NCBI RefSeq assembly: GCF_003627215.1
Contig: NZ_CP032677.1
Coordinates: 4,903,501 to 4,967,500, forward strand
Origin: Pseudomonas sp. Leaf58
GTDB lineage: Bacteria > Pseudomonadota > Gammaproteobacteria > Pseudomonadales > Pseudomonadaceae
Direction of reading: 5' to 3'
Length of the DNA stretch: 64,000 bases
Below the pieces are notes generated by a model, which searched no databases, had not been told where the DNA came from, and saw only the letters and a list, made by a program, of their open reading frames with translations. Of the stretch, positions 18,403 through 29,999 are shown in pieces (the first letter of the stretch is position 1; each line of letters starts with the position of its first letter). The position numbers and the translations under genes were made by a program.

Positions 18403-19593
18403 ATGAGCGAATACTCCCTTTTCACCTCCGAGTCCGTGTCCGAAGGGCATCCGGACAAGATCGCCGACCAGATTTCGGACGCCGTCCTTGATGCCATCAT
18501 CGCCCAGGACAAATACGCCCGCGTAGCTTGCGAAACCCTGGTCAAGACCGGTGTCGCCATCATCGCCGGCGAAGTCACCACCTCGGCCTGGGTTGACCTG
18601 GAAGACCTGGTGCGCAAGGTCATCATCGACATCGGCTACAACAGCTCTGACGTCGGCTTCGACGGCGCCACCTGCGCCGTGATGAACATCATCGGCAAAC
18701 AGTCGGTGGACATCGCCCAGGGCGTCGACCGCTCCAAGCCGGAAGACCAGGGCGCTGGCGACCAGGGCCTGATGTTCGGCTATGCCAGCAACGAAACCGA
18801 AGTGCTGATGCCAGCGCCGATCTGCTTCTCGCACCGTCTGGTCGAGCGCCAGGCCGAAGCGCGCAAGTCTGGCCTGCTGCCATGGCTGCGCCCGGACGCC
18901 AAGTCGCAGGTCACTTGCCGCTACGAAAACGGCAAGGTAGTCGGCATCGACGCCGTGGTGCTGTCGACCCAGCACAACCCAGAGGTTTCGCAGAAAGACC
19001 TGCAAGAAGCCGTGATGGAGCTGATCGTCAAGCACACCCTGCCTGCCGAACTGCTGCACAAGGGCACCCAGTACCACATCAACCCGACCGGCAACTTCAT
19101 CATCGGTGGCCCGGTGGGTGACTGCGGCCTGACCGGTCGCAAGATCATCGTCGACTCCTACGGCGGCATGGCCCGCCACGGTGGTGGCGCGTTCTCCGGC
19201 AAGGACCCGTCCAAGGTCGACCGTTCCGCCGCCTACGCCGGCCGCTACGTAGCCAAGAACATCGTCGCCGCTGGCCTGGCCGAGCGTTGCGAGATCCAAG
19301 TGTCGTACGCCATTGGCGTGGCCCAGCCGACTTCCATCTCGATCAACACCTTCGGTACCGGCAAGGTCTCCGACGACAAGATCGTCCAGCTGGTGCGCGA
19401 GTGCTTCGACCTGCGTCCGTACGCCATCACCACCATGCTCGACCTGCTGCACCCGATGTACCAGGAAACCGCTGCCTACGGTCACTTCGGCCGTACCCCG
19501 CAGCAGAAGACTGTCGGCGACGACACCTTCACCACCTTCACCTGGGAGCGCACCGACCGCGCCCAGTCGCTGCGTGACGCTGCCGGCCTGTAA
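18403..19593 (+). CDS. metK: S-adenosylmethionine synthetase
   Basis: The 396-residue enzyme makes S-adenosylmethionine from methionine and ATP. It contains all three family signatures: [20 protein letters not shown], the methionine-adenosyltransferase hexapeptide region [12 protein letters not shown], and [19 protein letters not shown]. It follows the SahR-like gene closely and is probably in one operon with it, under the palindrome at 17328-17351. A strong terminator lies 20 bases downstream. Confidence 0.97.
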   Translation: MSEYSLFTSESVSEGHPDKIADQISDAVLDAIIAQDKYARVACETLVKTGVAIIAGEVTTSAWVDLEDLVRKVIIDIGYNSSDVGFDGATCAVMNIIGKQSVDIAQGVDRSKPEDQGAGDQGLMFGYASNETEVLMPAPICFSHRLVERQAEARKSGLLPWLRPDAKSQVTCRYENGKVVGIDAVVLSTQHNPEVSQKDLQEAVMELIVKHTLPAELLHKGTQYHINPTGNFIIGGPVGDCGLTGRKIIVDSYGGMARHGGGAFSGKDPSKVDRSAAYAGRYVAKNIVAAGLAERCEIQVSYAIGVAQPTSISINTFGTGKVSDDKIVQLVRECFDLRPYAITTMLDLLHPMYQETAAYGHFGRTPQQKTVGDDTFTTFTWERTDRAQSLRDAAGL

Positions 19594-19613
19594 GCTTCCT
19601 ACAGCGCCGAGCG

Positions 19614-19648
19614 AAAGCCCCTGCCGAGTAATCGGCAGGGGCTTTTTT
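19614..19648 (+). terminator. Rho-independent terminator of metK
   Basis: Stem AAAGCCCCTGCCGA / TCGGCAGGGGCTTT (14 bp) with loop GTAA, then a run of T. It lies about 20 bases after the metK stop codon. Confidence 0.93.
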
Positions 19649-19721
19649 GTGGGGTTTTGAAAGGCGGTAGCGCTGCCAGATGCTTGCCCTCACACAAACC
19701 CTTATGCGAAATATCACCTGA

Positions 19722-21491
<1,770 letters not shown>

Positions 21492-21624
21492 ATTTTTACC
21501 AATTTACCGGTAGGGGAAGCCTGGGATTCAACCGGAAAAACCCTGACAAGGGTTTCTAAATGGATAAAACCAAGGCAGGATTTCCCCCAACTTTTGCTGC
21601 CCCGCCCCGTCCAGGAGGCTTTTC

Positions 21625-22017
21625 ATGAAACGTATTTCGACCTTTTTCCTGCTCGCGACACTTGGCCTGGCCGCCGGCACCGTGCAAGCCGCCCAGCCGG
21701 ATGCCGGCCTGACTGGTTGCGCCGCCAAGCGCAGCGCTATCGAGAACCAGTTGAAGATTGCCCGTGACCACGGCAATAACGACCAGGTCGCAGGGCTGGA
21801 AGAAGCACTGCGTGGGGTCGACAACTGCACCGATGCCAGCCTGCGCAAGGAACGTGAGCAAAAGGTGCTGGAAGCGCGTCACGAAGTGGCGCAGCGGGAA
21901 AAGGATTTGAAGAAAGCCGAAAAGAAAGGCGACTCCGAGAAGATCAACAAGCGCAAGGACAAGCTGGCCGAGTCGCGTAAAGAACTGCAAGAAGCAGTGG
22001 AAGACCTCGACCGCTAA
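21625..22017 (+). CDS. DUF1090-family periplasmic coiled-coil protein
   Basis: The 130-residue protein has a Sec signal peptide (MKRISTFFLLATLGLAAGTVQAA) and a mature part that is almost all charged helix, with KEREQKVLEARHEVAQREKDL and NKRKDKLAESRKELQEA typical of coiled coil. Two cysteines (in TGCAAKR and DNCTDA) match the DUF1090/YqjC family. The function is not known; a periplasmic role follows from the signal peptide. A good ribosome-binding site (AGGAGG) precedes the ATG. Confidence 0.85.
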   Translation: MKRISTFFLLATLGLAAGTVQAAQPDAGLTGCAAKRSAIENQLKIARDHGNNDQVAGLEEALRGVDNCTDASLRKEREQKVLEARHEVAQREKDLKKAEKKGDSEKINKRKDKLAESRKELQEAVEDLDR

Positions 22018-22047
22018 GCGCGACGCTAAAAATCCGTTGTCTTTACT

Positions 22048-22141
22048 GGCCTTATCGCCGACAAGCCAGCTCCCACAGGTATCGCGCTGCCTTCGAGAGC
22101 TGTGCAATACCTGTGGGAGTTGGCTTGCCGGCGATGAGGCC
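22048..22141. repeat. REP-type paired inverted repeat
   Basis: Two 35-base units face each other, GGCCTTATCGCCGACAAGCC... at the left and the reverse complement ending at 22141, with a few mismatches. The core AAGCCAGCTCCCACAGGTAT matches the elements at 2.5 and 12.4 kb. It lies between the converging DUF1090 and cytochrome genes. Confidence 0.8.
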
Positions 22142-22152
22142 AGTGCAGGCAA

Positions 22153-22611
22153 TCAATGATTGCGGAATTCGCTATGGCATGCCTTGCACGCAGCCTCGAC
22201 CTTGTCCATCGGTGCCTTCAATTGCGCGACATCCAGCGGCTGGTTGCGGGTAACATCGACCAGTTCGCCGGTGACGCCTTCCAGCTGCCGGGCCAGGTCA
22301 TGAAAACGCGCCTGACGCTCCCACACCTCGGCCCGCGCGCTGCTGTCACCGCCATCGCGTACCTGCGGGAAGTGCTGCCAGGGCTGGTGCGAGAGGCTAT
22401 CAAGATTCAGCGCACCGTCGGCAAACTTCACCCCGTTGAACGGCAACCGGCCACGCAGCATGCCGCCCAAGTCTTCGCTGGTCTTGAGCATATCCTTGAA
22501 GATCACCTTGCGCTTGCCCAGCGGCGAATTCGGGTCAACCCGATCGCAGCCACTCAGGGCACCGCCCAGGGCCAGTGCTGCCAGCAGAACAACGGTCAAT
22601 CGCTTCAACAT
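22153..22611 (-). CDS. Cytochrome c'-like lipoprotein (class II cytochrome c)
   Basis: The 152-residue protein begins with a lipoprotein signal peptide (lipobox LSGC) and ends with a single haem-binding motif CKACH, 6 residues from the C-terminus. A C-terminal CxxCH on a helical protein of about 130 mature residues, with RKVIFKDMLKTSEDLGGMLRG at the front, is the class II cytochrome c layout. It would be anchored to a membrane facing the periplasm; a role in electron transfer or gas binding is possible. Start is either the ATG at 22611 or a GTG at 22620. Confidence 0.8.
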   Translation of the reverse strand: MLKRLTVVLLAALALGGALSGCDRVDPNSPLGKRKVIFKDMLKTSEDLGGMLRGRLPFNGVKFADGALNLDSLSHQPWQHFPQVRDGGDSSARAEVWERQARFHDLARQLEGVTGELVDVTRNQPLDVAQLKAPMDKVEAACKACHSEFRNH

Positions 22612-22729
22612 CACGCTCACTTCGGCCTACGCAAATGGGCGGCCAGTATCGCTGCCCAAGGCCCAAACACCAATAGCCACATAAAAACAGGGGCGAATAT
22701 TCATGCTCGCCCATGACAGGAATGCATTC

Positions 22730-23881
22730 ATGAAATCTGCCCTGCGCCATCTGGCCTGGACACTCCCAGTGCTGGCTTTGCTGGCCGGCTGCAACGGCGG
22801 CGAGAACGCCAAGCCCGAGCCCCATGCCATCGCCACTTACGCCCCGGCCACCTGGAAAGACCTGCCGGCAGTCAGCGATGAGGACCTGCTGGCCGGCTTT
22901 TACGCCTGGCGCAGCGGCTGCGAGAAGCTCAAGCGCGACCCGATATGGGCCGCGACCTGCGAAGCAGCTGGCAGCACCACAGCCAGTGCCGCCCAGGTAC
23001 GCACCTTCCTGGAGCAGAACCTGGAGGTTTACGGCCTGCGGTCTGCCGACAACAACGCCAACGGCCTGATCACCGGCTACTACGAACCGGTCTACCCCGG
23101 CAGCCTGAGCCAGTCGAAAACCAACCATGTGGCGGTCTACGGCATCCCCGACGACATGATCGTGGTCGACCTGGCCAGCGTGTATCCCGAACTCAAGGGC
23201 AAGCGCCTGCGCGGCCGCCTGGATGGCAGGGTGCTCAAGCCTTACGACACTGCCGAGGTCATCAACCGTGATGGCGTCAAGGCACCCGTACTGGCCTGGC
23301 TGACCGACCCGATGGACTTGCAGTTCCTGCAGATCCAGGGTTCGGGCCGGGTACAACTGGAAGACGGCCGCCAGCTACGCCTGGGCTATGCCGACCAAAA
23401 CGGCCACCCCTATCGGCCGATCGGCCGCTGGCTGGTGGAACAGGGCCAACTGAAGAAGGAGGACGTGAGCATGGGCGCCATTCACACCTGGGCCCAGGCC
23501 AACCCGCAGCGCGTGCCGGAACTGCTGGCCAGCAACCCCAGCTATGTGTTCTTCAGCACCCGCCCAGACAGTAACGAAGGCCCGCGCGGCTCGCTGAACG
23601 TACCGCTGACCGCTGGTTACAGCGTGGCTATCGACCGCAAGGTGATTCCTTTGGGCAGCCTGCTGTGGCTATCCACCACGCGCCCGGACGGCTCGCCAGT
23701 GGTGCGCCCGGTGGCGGCCCAGGACACGGGAGGGGCGATTGCCGGCGAAGTGCGTGCCGACCTGTTCTGGGGTACCGGGCCAGAGGCCGGCGAACTGGCC
23801 GGGAACATGAAGCAGCAAGGGCAGATCTGGATGCTGTGGCCCAAGGGCCAGCCGCTGCCTGAGGTGCCCAAGGTTCCCTGA
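22730..23881 (+). CDS. mltA: Membrane-bound lytic murein transglycosylase A
   Basis: The 383-residue lipoprotein (lipobox LAGC) cuts peptidoglycan glycan strands, leaving 1,6-anhydro ends. MltA features are TGYYEPVYPGSLSQS, the central QFLQIQGSGRVQLEDG, and the C-terminal 3D domain with LGSLLWLSTTRP and AAQDTGGAIAGEVRADLFWG, which holds the catalytic aspartate region. Length fits the family. The ATG at 22730 follows CAGGA at a normal distance, and residues upstream of it would sit in front of the signal peptide. Confidence 0.93.
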   Translation: MKSALRHLAWTLPVLALLAGCNGGENAKPEPHAIATYAPATWKDLPAVSDEDLLAGFYAWRSGCEKLKRDPIWAATCEAAGSTTASAAQVRTFLEQNLEVYGLRSADNNANGLITGYYEPVYPGSLSQSKTNHVAVYGIPDDMIVVDLASVYPELKGKRLRGRLDGRVLKPYDTAEVINRDGVKAPVLAWLTDPMDLQFLQIQGSGRVQLEDGRQLRLGYADQNGHPYRPIGRWLVEQGQLKKEDVSMGAIHTWAQANPQRVPELLASNPSYVFFSTRPDSNEGPRGSLNVPLTAGYSVAIDRKVIPLGSLLWLSTTRPDGSPVVRPVAAQDTGGAIAGEVRADLFWGTGPEAGELAGNMKQQGQIWMLWPKGQPLPEVPKVP

Positions 23882-23899
23882 CTTTACGCGTACCCGGTA

Positions 23900-23985
23900 A
23901 GAGCGGGTTTACCCGCGAAGAAGACCCACGCGATGCATGGCACCGGCCTTGCCGGTGTTCGCGGCTAAAGCCGCTCCTACAGGGA
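23900..23985. repeat. REP-like repeat pair (GCGGGTTTACCCGC class)
   Basis: A unit AGAGCGGGTTTACCCGCGAAG at 23900-23920 is followed by TTCGCGGCTAAAGCCGCTCCTACAGG at 23958-23983. They are diverged members of the second REP class in this window and lie between mltA and the MAPEG gene. Confidence 0.65.
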
Positions 23986-23999
23986 CCGCGCCAGAGCGT

Positions 24000-24386
24000 T
24001 TAGATCGAAACCACAAAGAACGCCACGATTATCGCCGCCCCGGCCAACCACACCAGCGAGCGCAAGGCCGCCCAGTCGGCCAGGTAGCAGATGATGTAGA
24101 GCAAGCGGCTGGTGATATACATCACCCCCAGCACATCTTGGGTCACCTGCTCGGCATTGCCGACGATATCCGCCACCAGCACCGCTGCGGCAAACGCCGG
24201 AAAGGCTTCATAGCTGTTCTGCTGGGCAGCATGCGCGCGGCGCGGCAGCCCGGACAGCGTGTCGAGGAAAGCACGCGGATCGTGATTGTCCTTCAAGCCA
24301 AAACGGCCACTGCTGACTTTGGCGATCAACCCACACAGCGGCGGCAAGAACAGTGCAATCAGGATGCACCACAGGGCAACAGTCAT
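24000..24386 (-). CDS. MAPEG-family membrane protein
   Basis: The 128-residue protein has four hydrophobic segments and the family pattern: KDNHDPRAFLDTLSGLPRRA followed by QQNSYEAFPAFAAAVLVADI, then RLLYIICYLAD. In eukaryotes MAPEG proteins include microsomal glutathione transferases; bacterial members of this length are mostly uncharacterised. GGAG precedes the ATG. It is only 29 bases downstream of the EamA gene on the same strand, so the two may form a small operon. Confidence 0.83.
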   Translation of the reverse strand: MTVALWCILIALFLPPLCGLIAKVSSGRFGLKDNHDPRAFLDTLSGLPRRAHAAQQNSYEAFPAFAAAVLVADIVGNAEQVTQDVLGVMYITSRLLYIICYLADWAALRSLVWLAGAAIIVAFFVVSI

Positions 24387-24414
24387 GGACAGGACTCCTT
24401 GTTAAGTCTTCAGG

Positions 24415-25248
24415 TCAAAGCTTCATTACCAGCATGCCGGCCAACACCAGCCCGCAAGCTAGGAGTCTCGGCCCGCCAAAAGGTTCTTTGAGGTAGCGCA
24501 TGCCCAGCAGCACCACCAAGATCACGCTCAATTCCCGCAGGGCCGCTGCCTCGGCCACCGAGCCCAGGTGCATGGCCCACAGCACCAGGGCGTAACTGAA
24601 CAGCACGCAGAATCCGACTGCCAGCCCCAGGCGCCACTGGGTTCGCCAGAACAATACGAATGGCGCCCGCCGCGCAACGCAGGCCACCAACGGGAACTGC
24701 CAGGCACTGAGCAGGGTAAGCCACACCAGGTAATCCCAGGGTTTGCCCCATAGCCGCACCGCCTGGCCGTCGAACCAGGTGTAGCAACCAATGCACAGGC
24801 CTATCAGCGCAACCACTGGCAGCATCGACCAGGGCAGCCGGTCACCGCCACCGCCCTGCCACAACAGGCAGGCCATGCCACAGGGGATCAGCAGGATGCC
24901 GATGATCTGCTGCTGGCTCAGCGACTCCCCGGCAAACGCCAAGGTCAACCCCAGTACCACCAGCGGCGACAGCCCGCGCATCAGCGGATAGACCAGCCCC
25001 AGGTCGCCCACTCGGTAGGCCTGGATCAGCAAGAAGCGGTACAACTGCTCGGCCAGTGCCGACGCGATCAACCAGGGCCAGATTTGCGCAGGCGGTACCT
25101 CGACGAAGGCCACGGCGGCTACCGCGAACACTAAGGCGACCGTATCCATGCTGGCAATGACCAGCAGGCGTTCGCCGCTGAATTTGATCAGGGTGTTCCA
25201 GGTCGCGTGCAGCAGGGCGGCGATCAATACCAAGGATGTTGCCAACAC
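24415..25248 (-). CDS. EamA-family transporter (DMT superfamily)
   Basis: The 277-residue protein has about ten hydrophobic helices in two repeats. The first opens with LVLIAALLHATWNTLIK, and the halves contain VYPLMRGLSPLVVL and VAEAAALRELSVILVVLLG, both typical of EamA domains. DMT-family proteins export small metabolites by proton exchange; the substrate is unknown. The GTG start at 25248 has purine-rich AAGG sequence upstream. Confidence 0.87.
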   Translation of the reverse strand: MLATSLVLIAALLHATWNTLIKFSGERLLVIASMDTVALVFAVAAVAFVEVPPAQIWPWLIASALAEQLYRFLLIQAYRVGDLGLVYPLMRGLSPLVVLGLTLAFAGESLSQQQIIGILLIPCGMACLLWQGGGGDRLPWSMLPVVALIGLCIGCYTWFDGQAVRLWGKPWDYLVWLTLLSAWQFPLVACVARRAPFVLFWRTQWRLGLAVGFCVLFSYALVLWAMHLGSVAEAAALRELSVILVVLLGMRYLKEPFGGPRLLACGLVLAGMLVMKL

Positions 25249-25295
25249 GCCTTGTTGTCCTTATGGCTTTTCATGGCTGTGAATATATAGCGTTC

Positions 25296-25320
25296 GGGGG
25301 CCGCTGTGCGGCCCCCTTTA
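25296..25320. terminator. GC-rich hairpin with short T tail
   Basis: A 9-bp stem GGGGGCCGC / GCGGCCCCC with loop TGT is followed by TTTA. It lies between the divergent EamA and antiporter genes, so it does not end a known gene. It may protect the antiporter transcript or be a remnant of a REP flank, many of which carry the same GGGGCCGC hairpin. Confidence 0.4.
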
Positions 25321-25438
25321 TGGGAACGATTGGAACGAATCTGGTCAAACCCTGTGTCCCGAAGCCCTCGCCAGCTCATCAAACAACTGCCCGAGCCATT
25401 CGGGTTACGACTTGGAAGCCATTTTTACAGGATTTGGG

Positions 25439-26674
25439 ATGCTTGAATTAGTTGCCGCGTTTATCTGCCTGACCACCCTTCTTACCTACGTCAACTACCG
25501 CTTCATCGGCCTGCCTCCCGCCATCGGCGTGATGGTCACGGCCTTGCTGTTTTCGCTGATTTTGCAGGGCCTGAGCTTGATCGGTTTCCCTGGCCTGGAA
25601 GAACGGGTCGAAGGCCTGATGAACCAGATCGACTTCAACGACCTGCTGATGCACTGGATGCTGGCGTTCCTGCTGTTTGCCGGCGCCCTGCACGTCAACC
25701 TCACCGACCTGCGCAGCTATCGCTGGCCAATCGGCCTGCTGGCCACCGTCGGCGTGCTGATTGCCACCGTGGTCATCGGCTACCTGTCGCACTGGGTGTT
25801 TGCCCTGTTCGGCTGGCAGGTGCCGCTGATCTACTGCCTGCTGTTCGGCGCGCTGATCTCGCCCACCGACCCCATTGCCGTGCTCGGCGCGCTGCGCACT
25901 GCCAATGCCCCCAAACCGTTGAAAACCACCATCGTCGGCGAGTCGCTGTTCAACGACGGCACGGCAGTGGTGGTGTTCACCGTGTTGCTAGGCATCATCC
26001 AGCTGGGCGAAACACCGAGCATGACCGACACGGCGATCCTGTTCGCCCGCGAGGCCATTGGCGGCGTGGTGTTTGGCGGCCTGATCGGCTATGCCACCTA
26101 CCGCATGATCAAGAGCGTCGAGCAGTACCAGGTAGAGGTGATGCTGACCCTGGCGCTGGTTATCGGTGGCTCGGCCATGTGCTACGAATTGCATGTCTCG
26201 GCGCCGATCGCCATGGTGGTGGCCGGCCTGATCATCGGTAACCTGGGGCGCAACCTGGCGATGAACGACATGACCCGCCGCTACATGGACGGTTTCTGGG
26301 AGCTGATCGATGACATGCTCAATGCCTTGCTGTTCGCGCTGATCGGCCTGGAGCTGTTGCTGCTGCCGTTCAACTGGATGCACCTGGCGGCGGGCAGCGT
26401 GTTGGCACTGGCGGTGCTGTTGTCGCGCTTGCTGACCGTGGCCCCGGCAATCGTGCTGCTGCGCCGCTGGCGCCCGGTGCCCAAAGGCACGGTGCGGGTG
26501 CTGACCTGGGGTGGCCTGCGCGGCGGGGTGTCGGTGGCCCTGGCACTGTCGCTGCCACTGGGCGAGGAACGCGACCTGCTACTGTCGATCACCTACATCG
26601 TGGTGCTGTCGTCGATTTTGGTGCAGGGGTTGAGCATTGGCCGGGTGGTGCGCAAGGTCAGCGCCCAGCCTTGA
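25439..26674 (+). CDS. Na+/H+ antiporter, CPA1 (NhaP) type
   Basis: The 411-residue membrane protein matches the monovalent cation:proton antiporter-1 family. Key segments are FGALISPTDPIAVLGALR (the ion-site ND/TDP region), VGESLFNDGTAVVVFTVLLG (the conserved FNDG), and LTWGGLRGGVSVALALSLP near the end. It exchanges sodium or potassium for protons across the inner membrane and helps pH and salt balance. The ATG at 25439 has AGGA 8 bases upstream; an in-frame ATG at 25412 is less likely. Confidence 0.92.
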   Translation: MLELVAAFICLTTLLTYVNYRFIGLPPAIGVMVTALLFSLILQGLSLIGFPGLEERVEGLMNQIDFNDLLMHWMLAFLLFAGALHVNLTDLRSYRWPIGLLATVGVLIATVVIGYLSHWVFALFGWQVPLIYCLLFGALISPTDPIAVLGALRTANAPKPLKTTIVGESLFNDGTAVVVFTVLLGIIQLGETPSMTDTAILFAREAIGGVVFGGLIGYATYRMIKSVEQYQVEVMLTLALVIGGSAMCYELHVSAPIAMVVAGLIIGNLGRNLAMNDMTRRYMDGFWELIDDMLNALLFALIGLELLLLPFNWMHLAAGSVLALAVLLSRLLTVAPAIVLLRRWRPVPKGTVRVLTWGGLRGGVSVALALSLPLGEERDLLLSITYIVVLSSILVQGLSIGRVVRKVSAQP

Positions 26675-26700
26675 GAATACTGGGGCCGCTTTGCGGCCCA

Positions 26701-26764
26701 TTCGCGGGTAAAACCGCTCCTACAGGAGATCGCGTTCCCCTGTAGGAGCGGGTTTACCCGCGAA
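26701..26764. repeat. REP inverted repeat (GCGGGTTTACCCGC class)
   Basis: Arms TTCGCGGGTAAAACCGCTCC... (26701-26726) and its reverse complement (26739-26764) pair with a single mismatch. A GGGGCCGC TTT GCGGCCC hairpin lies directly 5'. It sits between the converging antiporter and thioesterase genes. Confidence 0.85.
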
Positions 26765-26788
26765 CAGGCCGGACCTGACAACCACGCT

Positions 26789-27190
26789 CTACTCGACCGC
26801 AGTATCCGGGAACTGGTCCTGCACGTACTTGATCTCGGTCCGCCCATGGGCTGCCGGCAAGCCGTCTTCCCCCAGGTTGACGAACACCATCTTGTCGACG
26901 GTGAGGATGCTCTTGCGGGTGATCTTGTTACGCACTTCGCACTTGAGAGTGATCGAGGTGCGGCCGAACTCGGTGGCGGTAATCCCCAGTTCGATGATGT
27001 CGCCCTGGCGCGATGCGCTGACGAAGTTGATTTCCGACATGTACTTGGTCACCACCCGCTGGTTGCCCAGCTGGACGATGGCGTAGATCGCTGCCTCTTC
27101 GTCGATCCAGCGCAGCAGGCTGCCACCGAACAGGGTGCCATTGGGGTTGAGGTCTTCGGGTTTAACCCACTTGCGGGTGTGAAAGTTCAT
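26789..27190 (-). CDS. Acyl-CoA thioesterase, hotdog fold (YciA-like)
   Basis: The 133-residue protein shows the hotdog thioesterase pattern: LNPNGTLFGGSLLRWIDEEAA, with the catalytic aspartate in the LFGG...WIDE helix, then EINFVSASRQGDIIELG and VRNKITRKSILTVDKMVFV. It would release CoA from acyl-CoA; chain preference cannot be predicted. AGGAG precedes the ATG at 27190. It is divergent from ahcY. Confidence 0.87.
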   Translation of the reverse strand: MNFHTRKWVKPEDLNPNGTLFGGSLLRWIDEEAAIYAIVQLGNQRVVTKYMSEINFVSASRQGDIIELGITATEFGRTSITLKCEVRNKITRKSILTVDKMVFVNLGEDGLPAAHGRTEIKYVQDQFPDTAVE

Positions 27191-27293
27191 CTGTACTCCT
27201 GACCTGCTTGGCTAACGTGTAGCAATGATGGCAGAGCGGCCGCTGTCGCTCCATTGAACATCGACTATCGTCGCGATTAATCGACGGAAAACC
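27191..27293. other. Divergent spacer upstream of ahcY
   Basis: A gene-free stretch between the thioesterase start and the ahcY promoter. It should hold the thioesterase promoter on the minus strand. I see no clear operator and no palindrome like the one at 17328. Confidence 0.4.
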
Positions 27294-27322
27294 TTGGGCA
27301 AGCGGGCCGGCGCGGCTATAAT
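27294..27322 (+). promoter_or_regulatory. Sigma-70 type promoter of ahcY
   Basis: A perfect -10 box TATAAT (27317-27322) stands 17 bases after TTGGGC (27294-27299). Transcription would begin near 27329, about 45 bases before the SAH riboswitch. The -10 match is strong and the -35 match is weak. Confidence 0.65.
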
Positions 27323-27370
27323 CTCCGCCGCTTTACATGGTTGCCCACAGCGGTGCCATGCCCGCCACCT

Positions 27371-28895
<1,525 letters not shown>

Positions 28896-28896
28896 G

Positions 28897-29048
28897 CGGC
28901 AAGCTTGAAGCTTCAAGCGGCAAGCAAAGGCAGACCATGCCGTTGCCGCTTGCAGCTCAAGCAGCAAAGATCGTGAACGATGCCCAAGCCAGACCGGCCA
29001 TCACCGATCTGGCTTTTACTTGCAGCTTGCCGCTTGACGCTTGCTGCT
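28897..29048. repeat. GCAAGC-type imperfect inverted repeat
   Basis: CGGCAAGCTTGAAGCTTCAAGCGGCAAGC-like units at the left face TTGCAGCTTGCCGCTTGACGC at the right (29020-29040). The region is a different repeat family from the REP elements; relatives occur at 49.25 and 55.35 kb. It fills the ahcY-metF gap and encloses the terminator at 28987-29016. Confidence 0.65.
28987..29016 (+). terminator. Rho-independent terminator of ahcY
   Basis: Stem AGCCAGA / TCTGGCT with inner CGG/CCG pairs and loop CCATCA, followed by TTTT. It lies about 90 bases after the ahcY stop codon, so metF may need its own promoter or read-through. Confidence 0.75.
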
Positions 29049-29061
29049 AGAGGAACGCCTG

Positions 29062-29907
29062 ATGTCCCAGGAACGCCGTTACAGTTTCGAGTTCTTCCCG
29101 ACCAAGACCGACGCCGGCCACGAAAAGCTGATGGGCGTCGCCCGCCAGTTGGCCACCTATAACCCGGACTTCTTCTCCTGCACCTACGGTGCCGGTGGCT
29201 CGACCCGCGACCGCACGCTGAACACCGTGCTGCAGCTGGAAAGCGAAGTGAAGGTACCCGCCGCACCACACCTGTCGTGCGTCGGCGACACCAAGGCTGA
29301 GCTGCGCGCCTTGTTGGCCGAGTACAAGGCTGCCGGCATCAAGCGCATCGTCGCCCTGCGTGGCGACCTGCCCTCCGGCATGGGCATGGCCAGTGGCGAA
29401 CTGCGCTACGCCAGCGACCTGGTCGAGTTCATCCGCCAGGAAACCGCCGATCACTTCCACCTGGAAGTGGCTGCCTACCCGGAGATGCACCCGCAGGCAC
29501 GCAACTTCGAGGTTGACCTGGGCAACTTCGTGCACAAGGTCAAGGCTGGTGCCGACAGCGCCATTACCCAGTACTTCTTCAACGCCGACAGCTACTTCTA
29601 CTTCGTCGAGCGCGCACAGAAGCTGGGCGTGGACATTCCGGTGGTGCCCGGCATCATGCCGATCACCAACTACAGCAAGCTGGCACGTTTCTCCGACGCC
29701 TGTGGCGCCGAAATCCCACGCTGGATTCGCAAGCAGCTGGAAGCCTATGCCGACGACACCGCCAGCATTCAGGCATTCGGCGAGGAAGTGATTACCCGCA
29801 TGTGCGAACAGCTGCTGCAAGGCGGTGCACCGGGCTTGCACTTCTACACCCTGAACCAGGCCGAACCGAGCCTGGCAATCTGGAACAACCTGAAGCTGCC
29901 CCGCTGA
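29062..29907 (+). CDS. metF: 5,10-methylenetetrahydrofolate reductase
   Basis: The 281-residue flavoenzyme reduces methylene-THF to methyl-THF, the methyl donor for methionine synthesis. Typical segments are YSFEFFPTKTD at the N-terminus, FSCTYGAGGSTRDRT, HLSCVG, ALRGDLP, AAYPEMHP, the substrate region ITQYFFNADSYFYF, and VPGIMPITNY. GAGGA precedes the ATG at 29062. Its place after ahcY joins the folate and methionine cycles. Confidence 0.96.
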   Translation: MSQERRYSFEFFPTKTDAGHEKLMGVARQLATYNPDFFSCTYGAGGSTRDRTLNTVLQLESEVKVPAAPHLSCVGDTKAELRALLAEYKAAGIKRIVALRGDLPSGMGMASGELRYASDLVEFIRQETADHFHLEVAAYPEMHPQARNFEVDLGNFVHKVKAGADSAITQYFFNADSYFYFVERAQKLGVDIPVVPGIMPITNYSKLARFSDACGAEIPRWIRKQLEAYADDTASIQAFGEEVITRMCEQLLQGGAPGLHFYTLNQAEPSLAIWNNLKLPR

Positions 29908-29938
29908 AATTTTTTGCAAAAGCTGTTTAAGATTTGAT

Positions 29939-29967
29939 TAAGGCTTTGGTCTTAGACTAAAGCCTTA
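29939..29967 (+). terminator. Probable terminator after metF
   Basis: A 13-bp stem (TAAGGCTTTGGTC / GACTAAAGCCTTA, one G-U pair) with loop TTA is followed by TTCATTT, a weak U-tract. It lies about 30 bases after the metF stop codon. Confidence 0.6.
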
Positions 29968-29999
29968 TTCATTTCCGAGTTACACAGGTCTTGCCTGCC